DNA from: Saccharina japonica
Taxonomy: Eukaryota > Sar > Phaeophyceae > Laminariales > Laminariaceae
Length of the DNA: 64,000 bases
Reading direction: 5' to 3'
NCBI GenBank assembly: GCA_008828725.1
Contig: MEHQ01000633.1
Coordinates: 227,979 to 291,978 of the forward strand
A model generated the notes under the pieces. It saw nothing but the letters and a program-made list of their open reading frames with translations. It was not told the origin of the DNA and ran no database searches. A program made the position numbers and the translations under genes. This document shows positions 12,786 to 24,667 of the stretch, piece by piece; positions within the stretch are counted from its first letter, which is position 1, and every line of letters starts with the position of its first letter.

Positions 12786-13270
12786 TCATGAATGGCCGTA
12801 GTCGTATGGCCGTAGACCCTCCTCGCGTCCCTACAATGCCGGGACGTAGCAGGCTGGGTTTTCACCAACCAGGCAGACATAGCTTGCACCGAGCGCGAAG
12901 CGCCGTGAGGTATTGGGCGAGTCGCATGGAGGGTGAGCGCGGGGGTGGGGGGGTTGTAGTCGATATCCATGCATGGCCGTAGTCGTATGACCATAGACCC
13001 TCGCGTCCCTACAATGCCGGGACGTAGCAGGCTGGGTTTTCACCAACCAGGCAGACATAGCTTGCACCGAGCGCGAAGCGCCGTGAGGTATTGGGCGAGT
13101 CGCATGGAGGGTGAGCGCGGGGGTGAGGGGGTTGTAGTCGATATCCATGCATGGCCGTAGTCGTATGACCATAGACCCTCGCCTCCCTACAATGCCGGGA
13201 CGTAGCAGGCNCCCCCCCTATGGTCATACGACTACGGCCATGCACGACATGAGTACACCCCCCTCCCCCC
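12786..13270 (-). repeat. Tandem partial copies of the poly(C)-tailed repeat, with one inverted copy
   Basis: A roughly 183-bp block (CATGGCCGTAGTCGTATG to the start of the next copy) is repeated at 12786, 12969 and 13149. An N at 13211 follows, then an inverted fragment ending CATGAGTACACCCC. The near-identity of the blocks suggests recent duplication or a misjoin at the N. Confidence 0.7.
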
Positions 13271-13274
13271 CCGG

Positions 13275-14030
13275 TTATTACTCGCGTTTATTTTTTCCGC
13301 GCATACATATACGTCGGATTGATCGTTCGTTTCCCTCTGACGTTATGCCCACTCCCGCACGACCTCACTTTTGGCCACGGGAGAAGACTCAAGATCTTCT
13401 TACGGTATACAACGATGTTGCATATTGCAGTGCCAATCACTCGCGCACTATGTATAACCCTGCTTCCCGGTAACGCTGCTGTGAGTAAGCCACGCCTTGG
13501 CTGGAGCCGGCGGCTGTTGATAGTTGTTCGTTGGATGGTCGCAAGCACACGACAAATAACTTGTTGATTTTTTTTTTTCTTCCAAGTATTTATTTAGAAA
13601 ATACACCTTTCGAGCCACTAAAATCATACATTAACACAGCAAGTTATTATACACCAAAAACAATAACAAAAACGAAAACAGCAAAAAATCACCGCACGCA
13701 CGTACGCAACTACAGAATGTAACTGTACATTGTATCCTATCTATTGCCAATTGAATAACAAATAAAATGCTCGGCGACTTAAATATGGTCAACCAACTCA
13801 AAATCTCACTGCTCCATCCACTACTGTACTTGATGGACTTCAATTCCAGAGAGGCAAAAAGGGAACGGAAACAATGACGATTGTAAGGCATCAGCCACAC
13901 ATGTACAGTGTTTAATCTCTTTGGACGGAACTTCAGGGAGGGGGGGGGGGGGACGCCCACACCTCGCACAGATGATCTAGATCATATTAGATCATTCCCA
14001 CGTCATGATCTAGATATTTCAGGGCAGGTA
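13275..14030. other. No gene seen
   Basis: AT-rich from 13560, no recognised repeat or exon. Confidence 0.5.
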
Positions 14031-14033
14031 AGT

Positions 14034-14410
14034 CCCTGATCTGTATGATCTGTATGATCTGTATGATCTGTATGATCTGAATGATCTGTATGATCTGTAA
14101 AATCTGTATGATCTCCATGATCTGTATGATCTGTATGATCTGTATGATCTGTATAATCTGTATGATCTGTATGATCTGAATGATCTGTATGATCTGTATG
14201 ATCTGTATGATCTGTATGATCTGTATGATCTAGTTCATGTTGCCGGGTAGGGGTCGTATAACCTGCACTGTGATCTATGACATGTTTTCCTGGGCTGAAT
14301 CCGTACTGTTGTGCAAGATCCTGCGCAGGATCCCATAACGGGAGGTTAGGATCTAGATGATCTGTAGATGGTCTATCTGTAGATAGATCTGTAGATGATC
14401 TATCTGTCCG
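14034..14410. repeat. 9-bp satellite (TGTATGATC)n and attached dispersed repeat
   Basis: About 20 near-perfect 9-bp units (14036-14232), followed by a 170-bp stretch (TCATGTTGCCGGGTAGGGG to AGATGATCTATCTG) that recurs in diverged form at 25866-26040. Confidence 0.78.
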
Positions 14411-14892
14411 AGGTGCGAAAAATGTAAAAAAAATAGAAAAATTGGCGACTACAGCATCGGTCACATGGAAGCAAGCAGGTCCGGTTGCTGAGGTGATACA
14501 CATCTAGGGGAAGGAAAGGGGGGCTAAACCTGGGGTACAATACCTCCATGTTTCTGATACCTGGCACAATGCAAGGACATACTCCGAAACGAACCGCTTC
14601 CACCAGATGGCTGATAAGACCACATCATCTGACATTATTAGTTGGTCGCTAGATCTTAGGGTCCCACAAGGGTGCTTTAGTTAAGACAGAAAATTGACTT
14701 GACTTTTAGTCTGAACACGACAATAACAAACGTTTTTAAACACTGAAAGTAGCAGGTCTGTTTCACGGGTCAGCCGGGTCAAACCTCGCGGGTCGAGTTG
14801 GGTCGGGTCGGGTCGGGTCGGGTCGGGTCGGGTCGGGTCGTGTCGGGAGGGGGCGAGGTGGGGCGGGTGGGGGGGTTCTTCAACTTCTCACA

Positions 14893-15176
14893 NNNNNNNN
14901 NNNNNNNNNNNNNNNNNNNNNNNNNNNNNNNNNNNNNNNNNNNNNNNNNNNNNNNNNNNNNNNNNNNNNNNNNNNNNNNNNNNNNNNNNNNNNNNNNNNN
15001 NNNNNNNNNNNNNNNNNNNNNNNNNNNNNNNNNNNNNNNNNNNNNNNNNNNNNNNNNNNNNNNNNNNNNNNNNNNNNNNNNNNNNNNNNNNNNNNNNNNN
15101 NNNNNNNNNNNNNNNNNNNNNNNNNNNNNNNNNNNNNNNNNNNNNNNNNNNNNNNNNNNNNNNNNNNNNNNNNNNN
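14893..15176. other. Assembly gap (284 N)
   Basis: Run of N between a GGGTC-type tract and a (CCCA)n tract. Single or double Ns also occur at 9650, 13211, 48783 and 58317-58318, mostly at joins between repeat copies or in G/C runs. Confidence 0.99.
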
Positions 15177-15498
15177 ACCTTCCCACCCACCCACCCACCC
15201 ACCCACCCTATAGGGTTAGTCGTATTTTTGTGCACGATCGTTTCATTCCCAGGGATGGGCCGCCGCCGCCGCCGCCGCCGCCGCTGAGAGCGCGCACTCA
15301 GCGCGGGGTTCATCTATCCCGGGCGACGCCCCCCCCCCCTGCTCCCCGGAGCAGGAGGCGTCACATTCAACCCAATACTTTACAGAGAATGGTCGTTGGC
15401 AGCGTGAAAAGAATATTGCGAGCGAAAAAAACCGGCGCTGCAGTTTCAGGGGGGGTGATGCCGAAATCCCCCGGGTGAGGTACGCCTTTTGGACGCAT

Positions 15499-15611
15499 GC
15501 TATTACGGAGGACCATAGTAAATAGGACCAAATATTGCTAGTAAAAACGGGGAAATATATAGGATTTTGTGTATACCATAGGTCCTATTTACTATGGTCC
15601 CCCGTAATAGC
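15499..15611. mobile_element. Short terminal-inverted-repeat element (family A)
   Basis: 113 bp with inverted ends GCTATTACGG(A/G)GGACCATA about 28 bp long, with an AT-rich centre. Other copies: 29914-30027, 54503-54706 (doubled), 59947-60056, 60143-60245, and the split copy at 47672. No coding capacity, so MITE-like. Confidence 0.75.
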
Positions 15612-15704
15612 TTAATTCCTAAAAGAACTGGTTCCACATATTTGGGGACAAACTACTTGGAATTAGTGTGGGACGTTTTTTTTTCAGTTATGAACGGGTT
15701 AAGG
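15611..15704. repeat. Family B short repeat (about 85-95 bp)
   Basis: Unit with inverted ends close to AACCCNTTCAGAACTG and CAGTTCTTAAGGGGTTAA around TGGGGACAAACTACTTGG and AATTAGTGTGGGA. Copies: 28022-28115, 28113-28195, 31950-32037, 33548-33633, 44095-44174, 55396-55492, 60383-60471; partial at 7530-7635 and 37440-37504. Often next to a second repeated stretch with TTCAGCCAAAAA and AGGTATACC, so it may be part of a longer element. Confidence 0.72.
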
Positions 15705-15951
15705 TAGAGAGAGGTGCATCCTTTTTTTTTTTCGCAGGCTCCTTACTTTGAGCATCTCTATACTAATACGTAGTAAGTAAAAAAAAAACGTCTTTTTGGA
15801 GGAAAACCAAAAAAAAGTTGCTCGTACCCGAGGATCAAATCTCATGGCCACAACGAAAAAAATCTAGTGGTATATTACATCCACAAGAATGAAATTCCGA
15901 CGGATTTTGGGGGTTATAATCCATTCAGAACTGAAGAAATTATCCCACACT

Positions 15952-16418
15952 AAGGGCCCGAATTAACGAGTATAAAATGCATTCAATTTGGAAAAAATAA
16001 AATTCAAATTCGCTTTTCATTGGTCAACACACGCACCAGCACCAAATAGTATACCCCAAGATCCTAATCTTTGGTGCTGGTGCGTGTGTTGACCAATGAA
16101 AAGCGGATTTGATTTTTTTTTTTTCCAAATTGTTTCTTATTCTTCTTCGTTAAAACGGGCCCTAACTTCAAGTATTTTTTCTCCAAAAACGGGGGACCAG
16201 TTCTTAAGGGCCCGTTTTAACGAAGAAGGAAAAAATTCAATTTGGAAAAAAAAAAACAAATCCGCTTTTCATTGGTCAACACACGCACCAGCACCAAAGA
16301 TTAGGATCTTGGGGCATAATATTTGGTGCTGGTGCGTGTGTTGACCAATGAAAAGCGAATTTGAATTTTATTTTTTCCAAATTGAAATTATTTTATACTC
16401 GTTAATATGGGCCCTAAG
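15952..16418. mobile_element. Palindrome of palindromes, about 467 bp
   Basis: The outer arms pair (AGGGCCCGAATTAACGAGTA with TACTCGTTAATATGGGCCCT). Each half is itself a hairpin whose arms carry TTTTCATTGGTCAACACACG and its complement (16017-16105 and 16266-16355). The two halves are inverted copies of one another around 16160-16215. It looks like two inverted insertions of a foldback element or one doubled foldback. Confidence 0.75.
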
Positions 16419-16764
16419 GGGTTAAGGAGCCACACCCGTCATTCCCAAAAGCGTTTCAGCCAAAAAGTGCTACTGCTACTACTACTACTGGTACGACCTC
16501 TACGTATCGTATAGCAGGCGTCTTGGCCGGAATTTACTGCTATAGTCGTTACCGTAAAACGCGCAAGATAATACTACTACGAGTACTGCTGTGCACAAAA
16601 TAAAGGGGATGGATTTTAGTAATTTGAGAGTCGTTTTTGTTTCCAAAGCCAGGAGGGTGGGCGCACAACAACAACAACAACAACAACAAAACGAAAATGG
16701 CGGCGGAGGCGGCTTTTGGGAACTTTTTTTTTTGTTGTCGAGATTTTTCCATTCGTCGCGTCGC

Positions 16765-16766
<2 letters not shown>

Positions 16767-16822
<56 letters not shown>
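16767..16822. repeat. (TC)n tract
   Basis: About 27 dinucleotide units. Other simple tracts: (CTG)n 8209-8235 and 9896-9941, (ACAA)n 9047-9077, (GTT)n 17690-17718, (GCC)n 15256-15284, (CCCA)n 15182-15208. Confidence 0.85.
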
Positions 16823-16827
<5 letters not shown>

Positions 16828-16880
16828 CTGCCCGTTGTCGAGAAAGGTGTGCTTTGAATTTCGTCGGAGGGGGTGTGTTT

Positions 16881-17250
16881 TATTATCACCCCCGTGTGAT
16901 ATATACGGTATAGACCTTTATCTTATCACCCGTGTGATATATACGGTATAGACCTTTATCTTATCACCCGTGTGATATATACGGTATGGACCTTTATCTT
17001 ATCACCCGTGTGATATATACGGTATGGACCTTTATCTTATCACCCGTGTGATATATGCGGTATATATCTGTATCTTATCACCCGTGTGATATATACGGTA
17101 TGGACCTTTATCTTATCACCCGTGTGATATATACGGTATGGACCTTTATCTTATCATCCGTGTGATATATACGGTGTAGTAATTTCTCTTATCACCCAGG
17201 GTGACACGGTATAGACCTTTATATTATCACCCGGATGATACCGTATATGG
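16881..17250. repeat. 40-bp minisatellite, array 1 (about 10 units)
   Basis: Unit close to TTATCACCCGTGTGATATAT then ACGGTATAGACCTTTATC. Each unit holds the inverted repeat ATCACccgtGTGAT. The last units change to CACCCAGGGTGACAC. Confidence 0.82.
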
Positions 17251-17254
17251 TTGG

Positions 17255-18570
17255 GTGGCGAAGGAAGCCAACTATTAATACCTGACTCGGTAGATTTTAT
17301 CGGCATGTCTAAAAGCATGTATGATCGTACGTCGAGCCAAAACAAACCAACGCGCCGCGGACAAATATTACATACCAGGTATATAATAAGAACCTGCAGA
17401 TCACCCCACGCAACAAGAAAAGCTGTAACTACCTACTGTTAATGGCCAACTACAAGGTATTAGCTACGAGTAGTCAGCGGCTTATTCTTGTGTCAGCCAT
17501 GTCACGGCGCGGCTTATTCGTATGTCAGCCATGTCACAGCCCTATGTAGTACGTAAGGGTTACAGCACTGCACGGAGTTTTCACAAGCCACCTGTAATAC
17601 TACGAAGTAATAACACGATGAGCTGTAGATCGCTCTCCACCCTTTACAGTACCAAATAGGCGGCTCGGTGAGAGACAGCGCTTATTCTTTTTGTTGTTGT
17701 TGTTGTTGTTGTTGTTGTATAATACCTGGTACCGGGGTTCATAACTCGTACGGCGAGCCCTCGTAGTCGAGGCATAATGATACCGCGCGTTTTTTCGTTG
17801 TTATCGTTTTTTATCTACAGTATCTCCCTGGGTTCATGTATACACTCGTACATATATAGCACTTGAAGAGAAAGAGGTAAATTGTACCAGGTATGCATTA
17901 TTATTCGTTTTTTTTTTGGTGTTCTGTATCAACAGTTACACCAACAAATACATGTATTTGTCTTTGGGGGGGGGGAGGGGGGGGTTCTTGTGTACTGGCT
18001 GAGTGGGCGTGTTAGAGAGAGGTACACCATTCGTTACCGTTGAGCTATATATGTACGTTGCAGCCAGCGCTGACTAACTATCGTAGCTCATGGCGTACAG
18101 CATCACCCTCTCTTCATCGAAAGTACAACACGGATGTGTTGGTCCTGCCCGTCTGTCTGTGGCTGGTAACCGCTTTAGTGCTGCACTACTGTAACTGTGC
18201 ACTGCACTGCTGTGCAGAAACCAAAATTTGACTCTAATTCCAAGTGTGTTTTTCCTCACCACGGGAGTGCGGTCCTATATAAGGCGGTTAAGCCTGGACC
18301 CCCGAGATTGTACGTTTGTTGGACATATACTGTATACCAGGTATATATAGCAGTCAGCGCTGATTGTCAGTCAAAGTGGGTTTTGGTTTATACTACTGAA
18401 AGCTAGAATAGCAGCCAGCGCTAACTACTACTAGTAGCTCAATGGTTAAAGTGCATCTCCAACCAAAAGCATAGTCTGGGGTCCACGCTGACTTTTACCC
18501 TCCCTTGACCCTAGATAGTGCTTTGGTTGGAGATACACCGTAACCACTAAGCTATAATAGTGCTACAGGC
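17255..18570. other. No gene seen; four TACCAGGTA motifs
   Basis: Unique-looking sequence with TACCWGGTA at 17373, 17723, 17885 and 18335. Confidence 0.55.
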
Positions 18571-18571
18571 C

Positions 18572-19215
18572 GCCCCGGTGGGCTAGCAGGTAACCACGAA
18601 GCCTGTCAGCGTCAAGAAAGCGAGTTCGAGCCCCGCCGAGTGCATGCTCTTAGGCACTTTTTCTCGCAAAACAAATATCTTGACTAGCAGAAAGCGCGAG
18701 AGCGTGAGTTGGCAAAATTCGATGAAAATCGACGAGCGTTGGAAATGCTGTACTCTCTTTTTTTTTCCATCCCAGTTATTATTTTCGCACTTCCGTTTTT
18801 CTCCCTCCCTAGTCGTAACTCAGATCCGGGGGCACAAAGTAGGCTCCTCTCCCTCCTCCCCCACTACGGTTCTTGCCTTGATTTTTTATCGCGCAGAGGG
18901 TTCAGCCTTCCCAAAGCTCGTCGATTTTCATCGAATTTTGCTAACTCACGCTCTCGCGCTTTCCGCTAGTCAAGATTTTGCGAGAAAATGTCCCTACGAG
19001 CATGCACTCGGGGGGGCTCGAACTCGTGACCTTGACGCTAATAGGCTTCGTGGTTACCTGCTAGCCCACCGGGGCGACTGCGCGATAAAAATCAAGGCAA
19101 GAACCGTAGTGGGGGAGGAGGGAGAGGAGCCTACTTTGTGACCCCGGATCTGAGTTACGACTAGGGAGGGAGAGACGGAAGTGCGAAGATAATAAATGGG
19201 ATGGAAAAAAAGAAA
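18572..19215. mobile_element. Inverted cluster of tRNA-derived SINEs
   Basis: A plus-strand head (18573-18650; A-box-like GGGCTAGCAGG, B-box-like GAGTTCGAGCCC), a minus-strand unit whose head lies at 19000-19080, and a plus-strand body (19080-19215). The shared linker with CTCGCGCTTTC / GAAAGCGCGAGAG makes a long imperfect hairpin (18690-18760 with 18905-18985). Confidence 0.68.
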
Positions 19216-19239
19216 AAAAAAAAAGGAAAACAGAAGTAT

Positions 19240-19426
19240 AAGGGTCCCCCATTAAAAAGTAAGGCGGTCTGAGTAATAAGGCGGTGTCCCGATATAAGGC
19301 GGTCATAGTCGCTTGGCGCCACTGGGGAACCGCACTCATGACCTGGAATGAATAAGGCGGCTTCCCTCTACAAGGCGGTCATAGTGCTTTGTCTGGCACA
19401 CCACCGCCTTATTGGGAGACCCCTGC
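19240..19426. mobile_element. GGGGTCCC-ended inverted-repeat element, copy 1
   Basis: About 187 bp with ends GGGTCCCCC and GGGAGACCCC and repeated internal AAGGCGGT / ACCGCCTTAT motifs. Copies 2 and 3 lie at 43106-43271 and 49021-49211. Confidence 0.7.
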
Positions 19427-19429
19427 TTG

Positions 19430-20575
19430 TGGTCAGCGCTGACTGCTATAACAGCTATATATATACGTATAGCAAGGGTGTCTATCCAGCCAAAGCATAA
19501 TCTGGGGTCCAGGCTTGAAGGGCGCGTGTGGACGCGTGGACGTGTGGACCCCAGATTGTGCTGTCGTTGTGGAGATAAACCGTAACGACTTGAGCTGTAA
19601 ATATATGGTACATAAGTCAGCGCGGACTACTGACTGTTATCATATTTCGCTCGGTGGCCATGCTTGCATCTCTAACACGTCAGAGCGATTGAGGTCTTGA
19701 GCTGGATATTGTTGAAGGGAAATTATGGGCAGTAACAATCATTATATTGTCACGTTAGTGTCTGCAATCCGACAAAGTCCGATGCTATATACAAGGTATA
19801 TGTATGTGACATTATGCAGCAAAAACATCACTCGTCGATCACTCATCAATAATCACGCGATACCACAGAAATAACAATAACGCTGCGAGCTACTGTTAAA
19901 ACGCCTACCAGGGTATACACGACTACCCCCCGGGTACCCGCCATTTTTTTTTTATTAGCTCAATTGCCATCTGGCAAAAAACAGTACAATGTGTACGTAG
20001 CGTGATCAGTGTCACTACCAACAAAACAAAAACAAAAAACATGATGAAAATACACAGAAAATCCGAACTACAAAAAAATAATGCACAAAAAAAGCGCGAA
20101 ACGATGTTGCCAACACAACCGAAAACTACGTACAAAAAAAAAAAAAAACTAGATGTACCTTCCATAAGGGGACAACTCGTGCACTCCTGGCCCTAAACCC
20201 CCTCTTTTCGCAAGGGTCAACCCCTGCTCCCCAGACACTTTCGAAAAAAGAAGCATCGAACGACAATTGTTGTCATTACGTTCGCCACCCGGATTTTTGT
20301 TTGGTTTTTCGTCTTCTTCTAAAGACCAGAGAGCCCTGTCACAGTAGTAGCAGTGTATCGGCCGGAATAAGCTAACTCGCATTATTTTTCGTACGAGCTA
20401 TATGTGCATCATACATTATATTATACATGCACCGACCAGGCATCACCCAATTCCTTCCCAACTTGACGCGAATGAATTACTGTCACGAATTGCTGGTATT
20501 GTCACACTAAGTATACTGCTGGAATCAAGACAACACACCCGGTGGGACGATTTTCCGAGTCGATTTTCTCCACAA
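19430..20575. other. No gene seen
   Basis: Unrecognised unique sequence. TGGTTGGAGATA and AACCACTAAGCTATA motifs shared with 18430-18560 suggest a decayed local repeat. Confidence 0.45.
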
Positions 20576-20594
20576 TGCGGGGGGGGGGGGGGGG

Positions 20595-22350
20595 CGGGGC
20601 GCGTACTCATCTCTTGTTGCTTCCTTCAGCTCCATTGTGACCATTCGAACCCCACCATGCATCCCTTTCGAGACCGTAGCACCGGGTTCTCTACTCCTAA
20701 TTAGAGACACTCCACACCTTGGGCGCTCATTACGCTTGTTTCATATTTGACAAAGAAACTTTGCTAAATCTTATCCCCTTGCCCTGTTTCGCCGTGCCTG
20801 TGGCCACCATCCTATCTCCTAAGATAGCGATCGTCTTTCTCGCTACTATTCTAGTGTACCAACTGCTCTGTTCACAGCGCTCGCTTTTCGCTCATGACTC
20901 CTCCTCTAGCACATGCCCTTTCCTCCTTATACCTTTCACATTCTCCGCCACTATGTGAAATTCTACTCTCTACTGGCTTTTGCCACATGGGCATCATCTG
21001 TGCATCTACCTTCCTCCCCTCTGCCGGCTACTGTATACCTCCTTCCTCTTCTTTCGTGGCAGGCTCAGGTCCGCCTAGCAACGAAATCGCAGTTTTCAGC
21101 CCTTTTTCGGCGAACTCATTGGCATGCAGATACCTTATCATCCCTATTCCTTCTCTCAACCCAGTATAATCTAAGGTGTTATTCCCCTTGTACCTATTTC
21201 TTTTCTTAGCGCTAGCCTTCCTGCTTCAAATCTCTTCTTTTACTTCTGTCTTGGTTGCCGCTATAATTCTCTATATGGTGGCCAGCATCGGTCTTTTGGG
21301 TTTCTATATCCTTCCTATCTTTCTCCTCCAATACGGCTTCCCACCTTATTCAGCTCAGCCCTTTAGGTTACTGGTGGTCTCTCATATCCACTCAGCTTAT
21401 CAGCTATGGGCTGGCACCTCTATTTGGCATGTTCTTCTACTTTATATTGCCATTTCAACTTACGCAGGTCTCTATTTGTCTTAGTGGGTACATTCCTAGT
21501 TGCCTCTCAATACTGTATTAACCGTCGTCTTGAGTCACCTAGTACTTTTTTAGGCCTGCTGCTCATTCTGTGAAGTGTGTTCCAGCTGTTTTTACCTGAG
21601 CTTCGCGTTCCCTTCCCATACTTCCCGGTCTGCATATCTAGCTTTGGTACAATCACACGATTCATTCAGGCAGTCAATACATCTCTAGATGTCTACTTGT
21701 ATCAAGTGTGCGAGTCTGATTAGGACTGCTTCCTCTCCTCACGTTTGCCCTTAACCCTTCGCCTATTATTTTATTATAGTGTTGCGTCCAAAGAGAATCT
21801 TTTGAAGATCTCTACGCCAAGGTACGAATACTGGTCTTATCGATCGCGTTAATCTCATCTTCTCGTCACTTCCATTAACGTTACGCGGACTCCATCCTAT
21901 CATTCGTTTACACTTACAACTACCTGCGCACATTTTTTAGCGTTCGCGTCCACTCCCCTAGACTTCCTTGGTGTATCTATGTGCCTTCTTCTATTTGTTT
22001 CCTCCGCAGGCTTCGCGTGTTTCTGCATACTGCAGTACCGAAATACATTCCGCAAACCCATCAATCCCGCACCGACATATCTTTTCCTTCGCCACAAGAC
22101 TCCGCTCGATGCTGCCTTCTCTATGCTCTCATCGTCAATTGATATATACCTGCAATAGGTTAGGTGAGGTCACATCCCTGTGCAACCTCTTGTAGGATAT
22201 CAGTCGCTAGCTCGATATTTCTCGTCCAAGCATCACAGCCACTCTCGCCAGCATCTCCGTCCATCCCTTCTTCATACATTCTCGTACATCTTCGATCTAA
22301 AATCCCTTATTTCCCCGCACAACTTTTTCCACCCCACCCCTGCCGCAATG
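20595..22350 (-). mobile_element. LINE (non-LTR retrotransposon) 3' part, decayed
   Basis: Read on the minus strand, a broken frame shows the end of a reverse-transcriptase protein: YLGVEIFKRFSLDATL near 21770-21850, a stretch resembling ELGMYPLKTNRDLRKLKWQY near 21480-21530, and a C-terminal zinc-finger pattern C-x-C-G...H-x4-C near 20960-21020, then SSEKTIAILGDRWWP. Frameshifts and stops break it throughout, so it is dead. The 3' end runs into a C tract (plus-strand G run at 20579-20594). The 5' part is absent: the copy abuts another repeat at 22352. Confidence 0.8.
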
Positions 22351-22351
22351 T

Positions 22352-22905
22352 GCGGGGGGGGAGGGGGTGTGTACTCCATGTCGTGCACGTTGGGCCCCGG
22401 TAGTTCCGATATTTGACCATTAGACCCCTTCTGCATCGCCTTACATGCCGGGGACCCGAGCAGCGTTGGGTTTTCACCAACCAGCACATTGCTGCACCAA
22501 AGCGCGAAAGCGCCCGTGAGGTATTGGGCGAGTCGCATGGAGGGTGAGCTGCATCCTGCTAAGAACCGCCTCTGAGGCGGACTTGCATATGGACGACAGC
22601 TTCAATGAGTTAATTTAATTTCTGGTGTGGCCACTTCCGGAGACAGCAATGGGTTTTACTATGTAACTGCCTCGCGGATGCCTTACCATATTAACACTAC
22701 GTGATACGACCATTCCCCTTGTGCGGAGCAAAGGTTCTCCACCCCGCACAAATGATCTACTCGACCGCCAGCTTTGGTAACCGCCAAACAAAAAACAAAA
22801 AAAACGGCACCCTGGTTGTCTAGCTCACGCAGCGAGTGGCGTGTTTTACAGCGTCGTTGCCAACCGACGCCAACCCAACCTACATATATTTATAGGGGGG
22901 GGGGC
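22352..22905 (-). mobile_element. Poly(C)-tailed dispersed repeat, longest copy
   Basis: About 550 bp, recurring at 41650-42165 and 61110-61530 and as many shorter copies. In element orientation it ends GACTACGGCCATGCA...GAGTACAC then C tract. Its last 60-75 bases resemble the LINE tail. It contains no convincing open reading frame, so it may be a non-autonomous partner or the 3' end of a related LINE. Confidence 0.75.
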
Positions 22906-22990
22906 AGACACAACAAAAAACGGTGGCTTCCGAAAAATCTGGTCGAGGCCTTTCCATAGACGCATCGTGTAGACGACGGGGGTGTGCTAT

Positions 22991-23625
22991 CTCATCACCC
23001 CCGTGTGATACGGTATACCAGGTAGACCTTTATCTTATCACCCCCGTGTGATATATACGGTATAGACCTTTATCTTATCACCCGTGTGATATACACGGTA
23101 TATACCTTTTTTCTTGTCACCGGTGTGATATACTAGGTATGGACCTTTACATTATCACCCGTGTGGTATACACGGTATAGACCTTTATCTTATCGCCCGT
23201 GTGATATACACGGTATAGACCTTTATATCATCACCCGTGTGATACATACGGTACATACCTTTATCTTATCACCCGTGTGATACATACGGTGTAGATCTTT
23301 ATATTTTCACCCGTGTGATATATACGGTATAGACCTTTATCTTATCACCCGTGTGATATATGCGGTATATATCTGTATCTTATCACCCGTGTTATATTAC
23401 GGTATAGACCTTTACATTATCACCCGTGTGATACATACGGTATAGACCTTTATCTTATCACCCGTGTGATACATACGGTATAGACCTTTATCTTATCACC
23501 CAGGGTGACACGGTATAGACCTTTATCTTATCACCCAGGGTGACACGGTATAGACCTTTATCTTATCACCCGTGTGATATATACGGTACAGAAATTTCTC
23601 TTATCACCCGGGTGATATACGGTAC
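22991..23625. repeat. 40-bp minisatellite, array 2 (about 17 units)
   Basis: Same unit as array 1, with the same rare variant (TATATGCGGTATATATCTG) and the same closing variants (CCCAGGGTGACACGG, AATTTCTCTTATCACCC). The leading flank (GGGGGTGTG) is also shared. Confidence 0.82.
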
Positions 23626-23629
23626 GCGT

Positions 23630-24390
23630 GCACAGGCATGCCGTACGGTTTGTTCTTAAAGCCATTGATTGGGGGTGAGATGTAGACTTCCTCGAGTTAA
23701 AAGAGCGTCAGAAAATTGCAGGTATATATTTATATCACCCTACCCTACCGTACGAAAAAAAGGGCGGACGAAGCACCATTTATAACAGCATTATTATTCA
23801 TATCATTATTATTTGATTTTTTAGTAGCTTGAGTTGTCCACAAGCAAACCCATTTTGATCCTAACGATACTCACTCGTGTAACAGAAAAATCCAGACCAC
23901 CAAAAGCAAACAGCGTGATATTTTGATAAAAACATGGACGTTTCTGCCGAACCGATAATTGACGCAAGCTACTCGTATGGTAAAGGTGCACCGTGTTAAT
24001 CAGGTTTTGCCTTCTGAGGGCAGCCCCTTGAGGAGCTGTTACGGTACGTTTGGTAAATACCTGGTATCAGGTATTTGGATCGTATTGGTATTACTTGGAA
24101 GGCGTATCTCAGATGAGAACCAGGGCGGTTCCCAGATGCCCTCTTTCCCTTTTGTCTCAGTCGTTCATCACGCAAACGGAATATACTGCTCTTCTTCTGT
24201 CTCTACGCAAACAACACACGTGAGTACCAACGAGTACCCGTTCCATAGGCTGACCTCGCTAGGGATACCCTGTCCTCTTATACCTCACCCCAACGACTGA
24301 TGTTGGAGGAAAATAAAAGTGCTACGATAAACCGATGAGCAATCAATCCCATGCAACACGAGGAAGAAAGTCCGACGATTTTAGGTTAAG
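23630..24390. other. No gene seen
   Basis: One 113-codon plus-strand frame (23962-24300) without recognisable features; not called. Confidence 0.5.
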
Positions 24391-24392
24391 AC

Positions 24393-24575
24393 AAATTAAG
24401 GTACCGGTATACCTCTACCGTAGCAGCCAAATTAAGGTATAACTATACCGTAGCAGCCAAATTAAGGTATACATCTACCGTATCAGACATATTAAGGTAT
24501 ACATCTACCGCAGAAGACAAATTAAGGTATATCTATACCGTAGAAGCCAAATTAAGGTATACCTCCATCGTAGCA
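24393..24575. repeat. About 32-bp tandem repeat, six units
   Basis: Units near AAATTAAGGTATACATCTAC then CGTAGCAGCC. Confidence 0.75.
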
Positions 24576-24667
24576 GGCGCCAATTGGGGGCAAACCGCGC
24601 CGGATCTTGCGAAAATACAAAACTACTTGACGCAACTGCGCGCCCCGACAACAAAAGGAAAACACGT

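Noticed and set aside
21176-21484. 102-codon hydrophobic plus-strand frame resembling a membrane protein
   Set aside because: It is the antisense of the decayed LINE reverse-transcriptase region on the minus strand.
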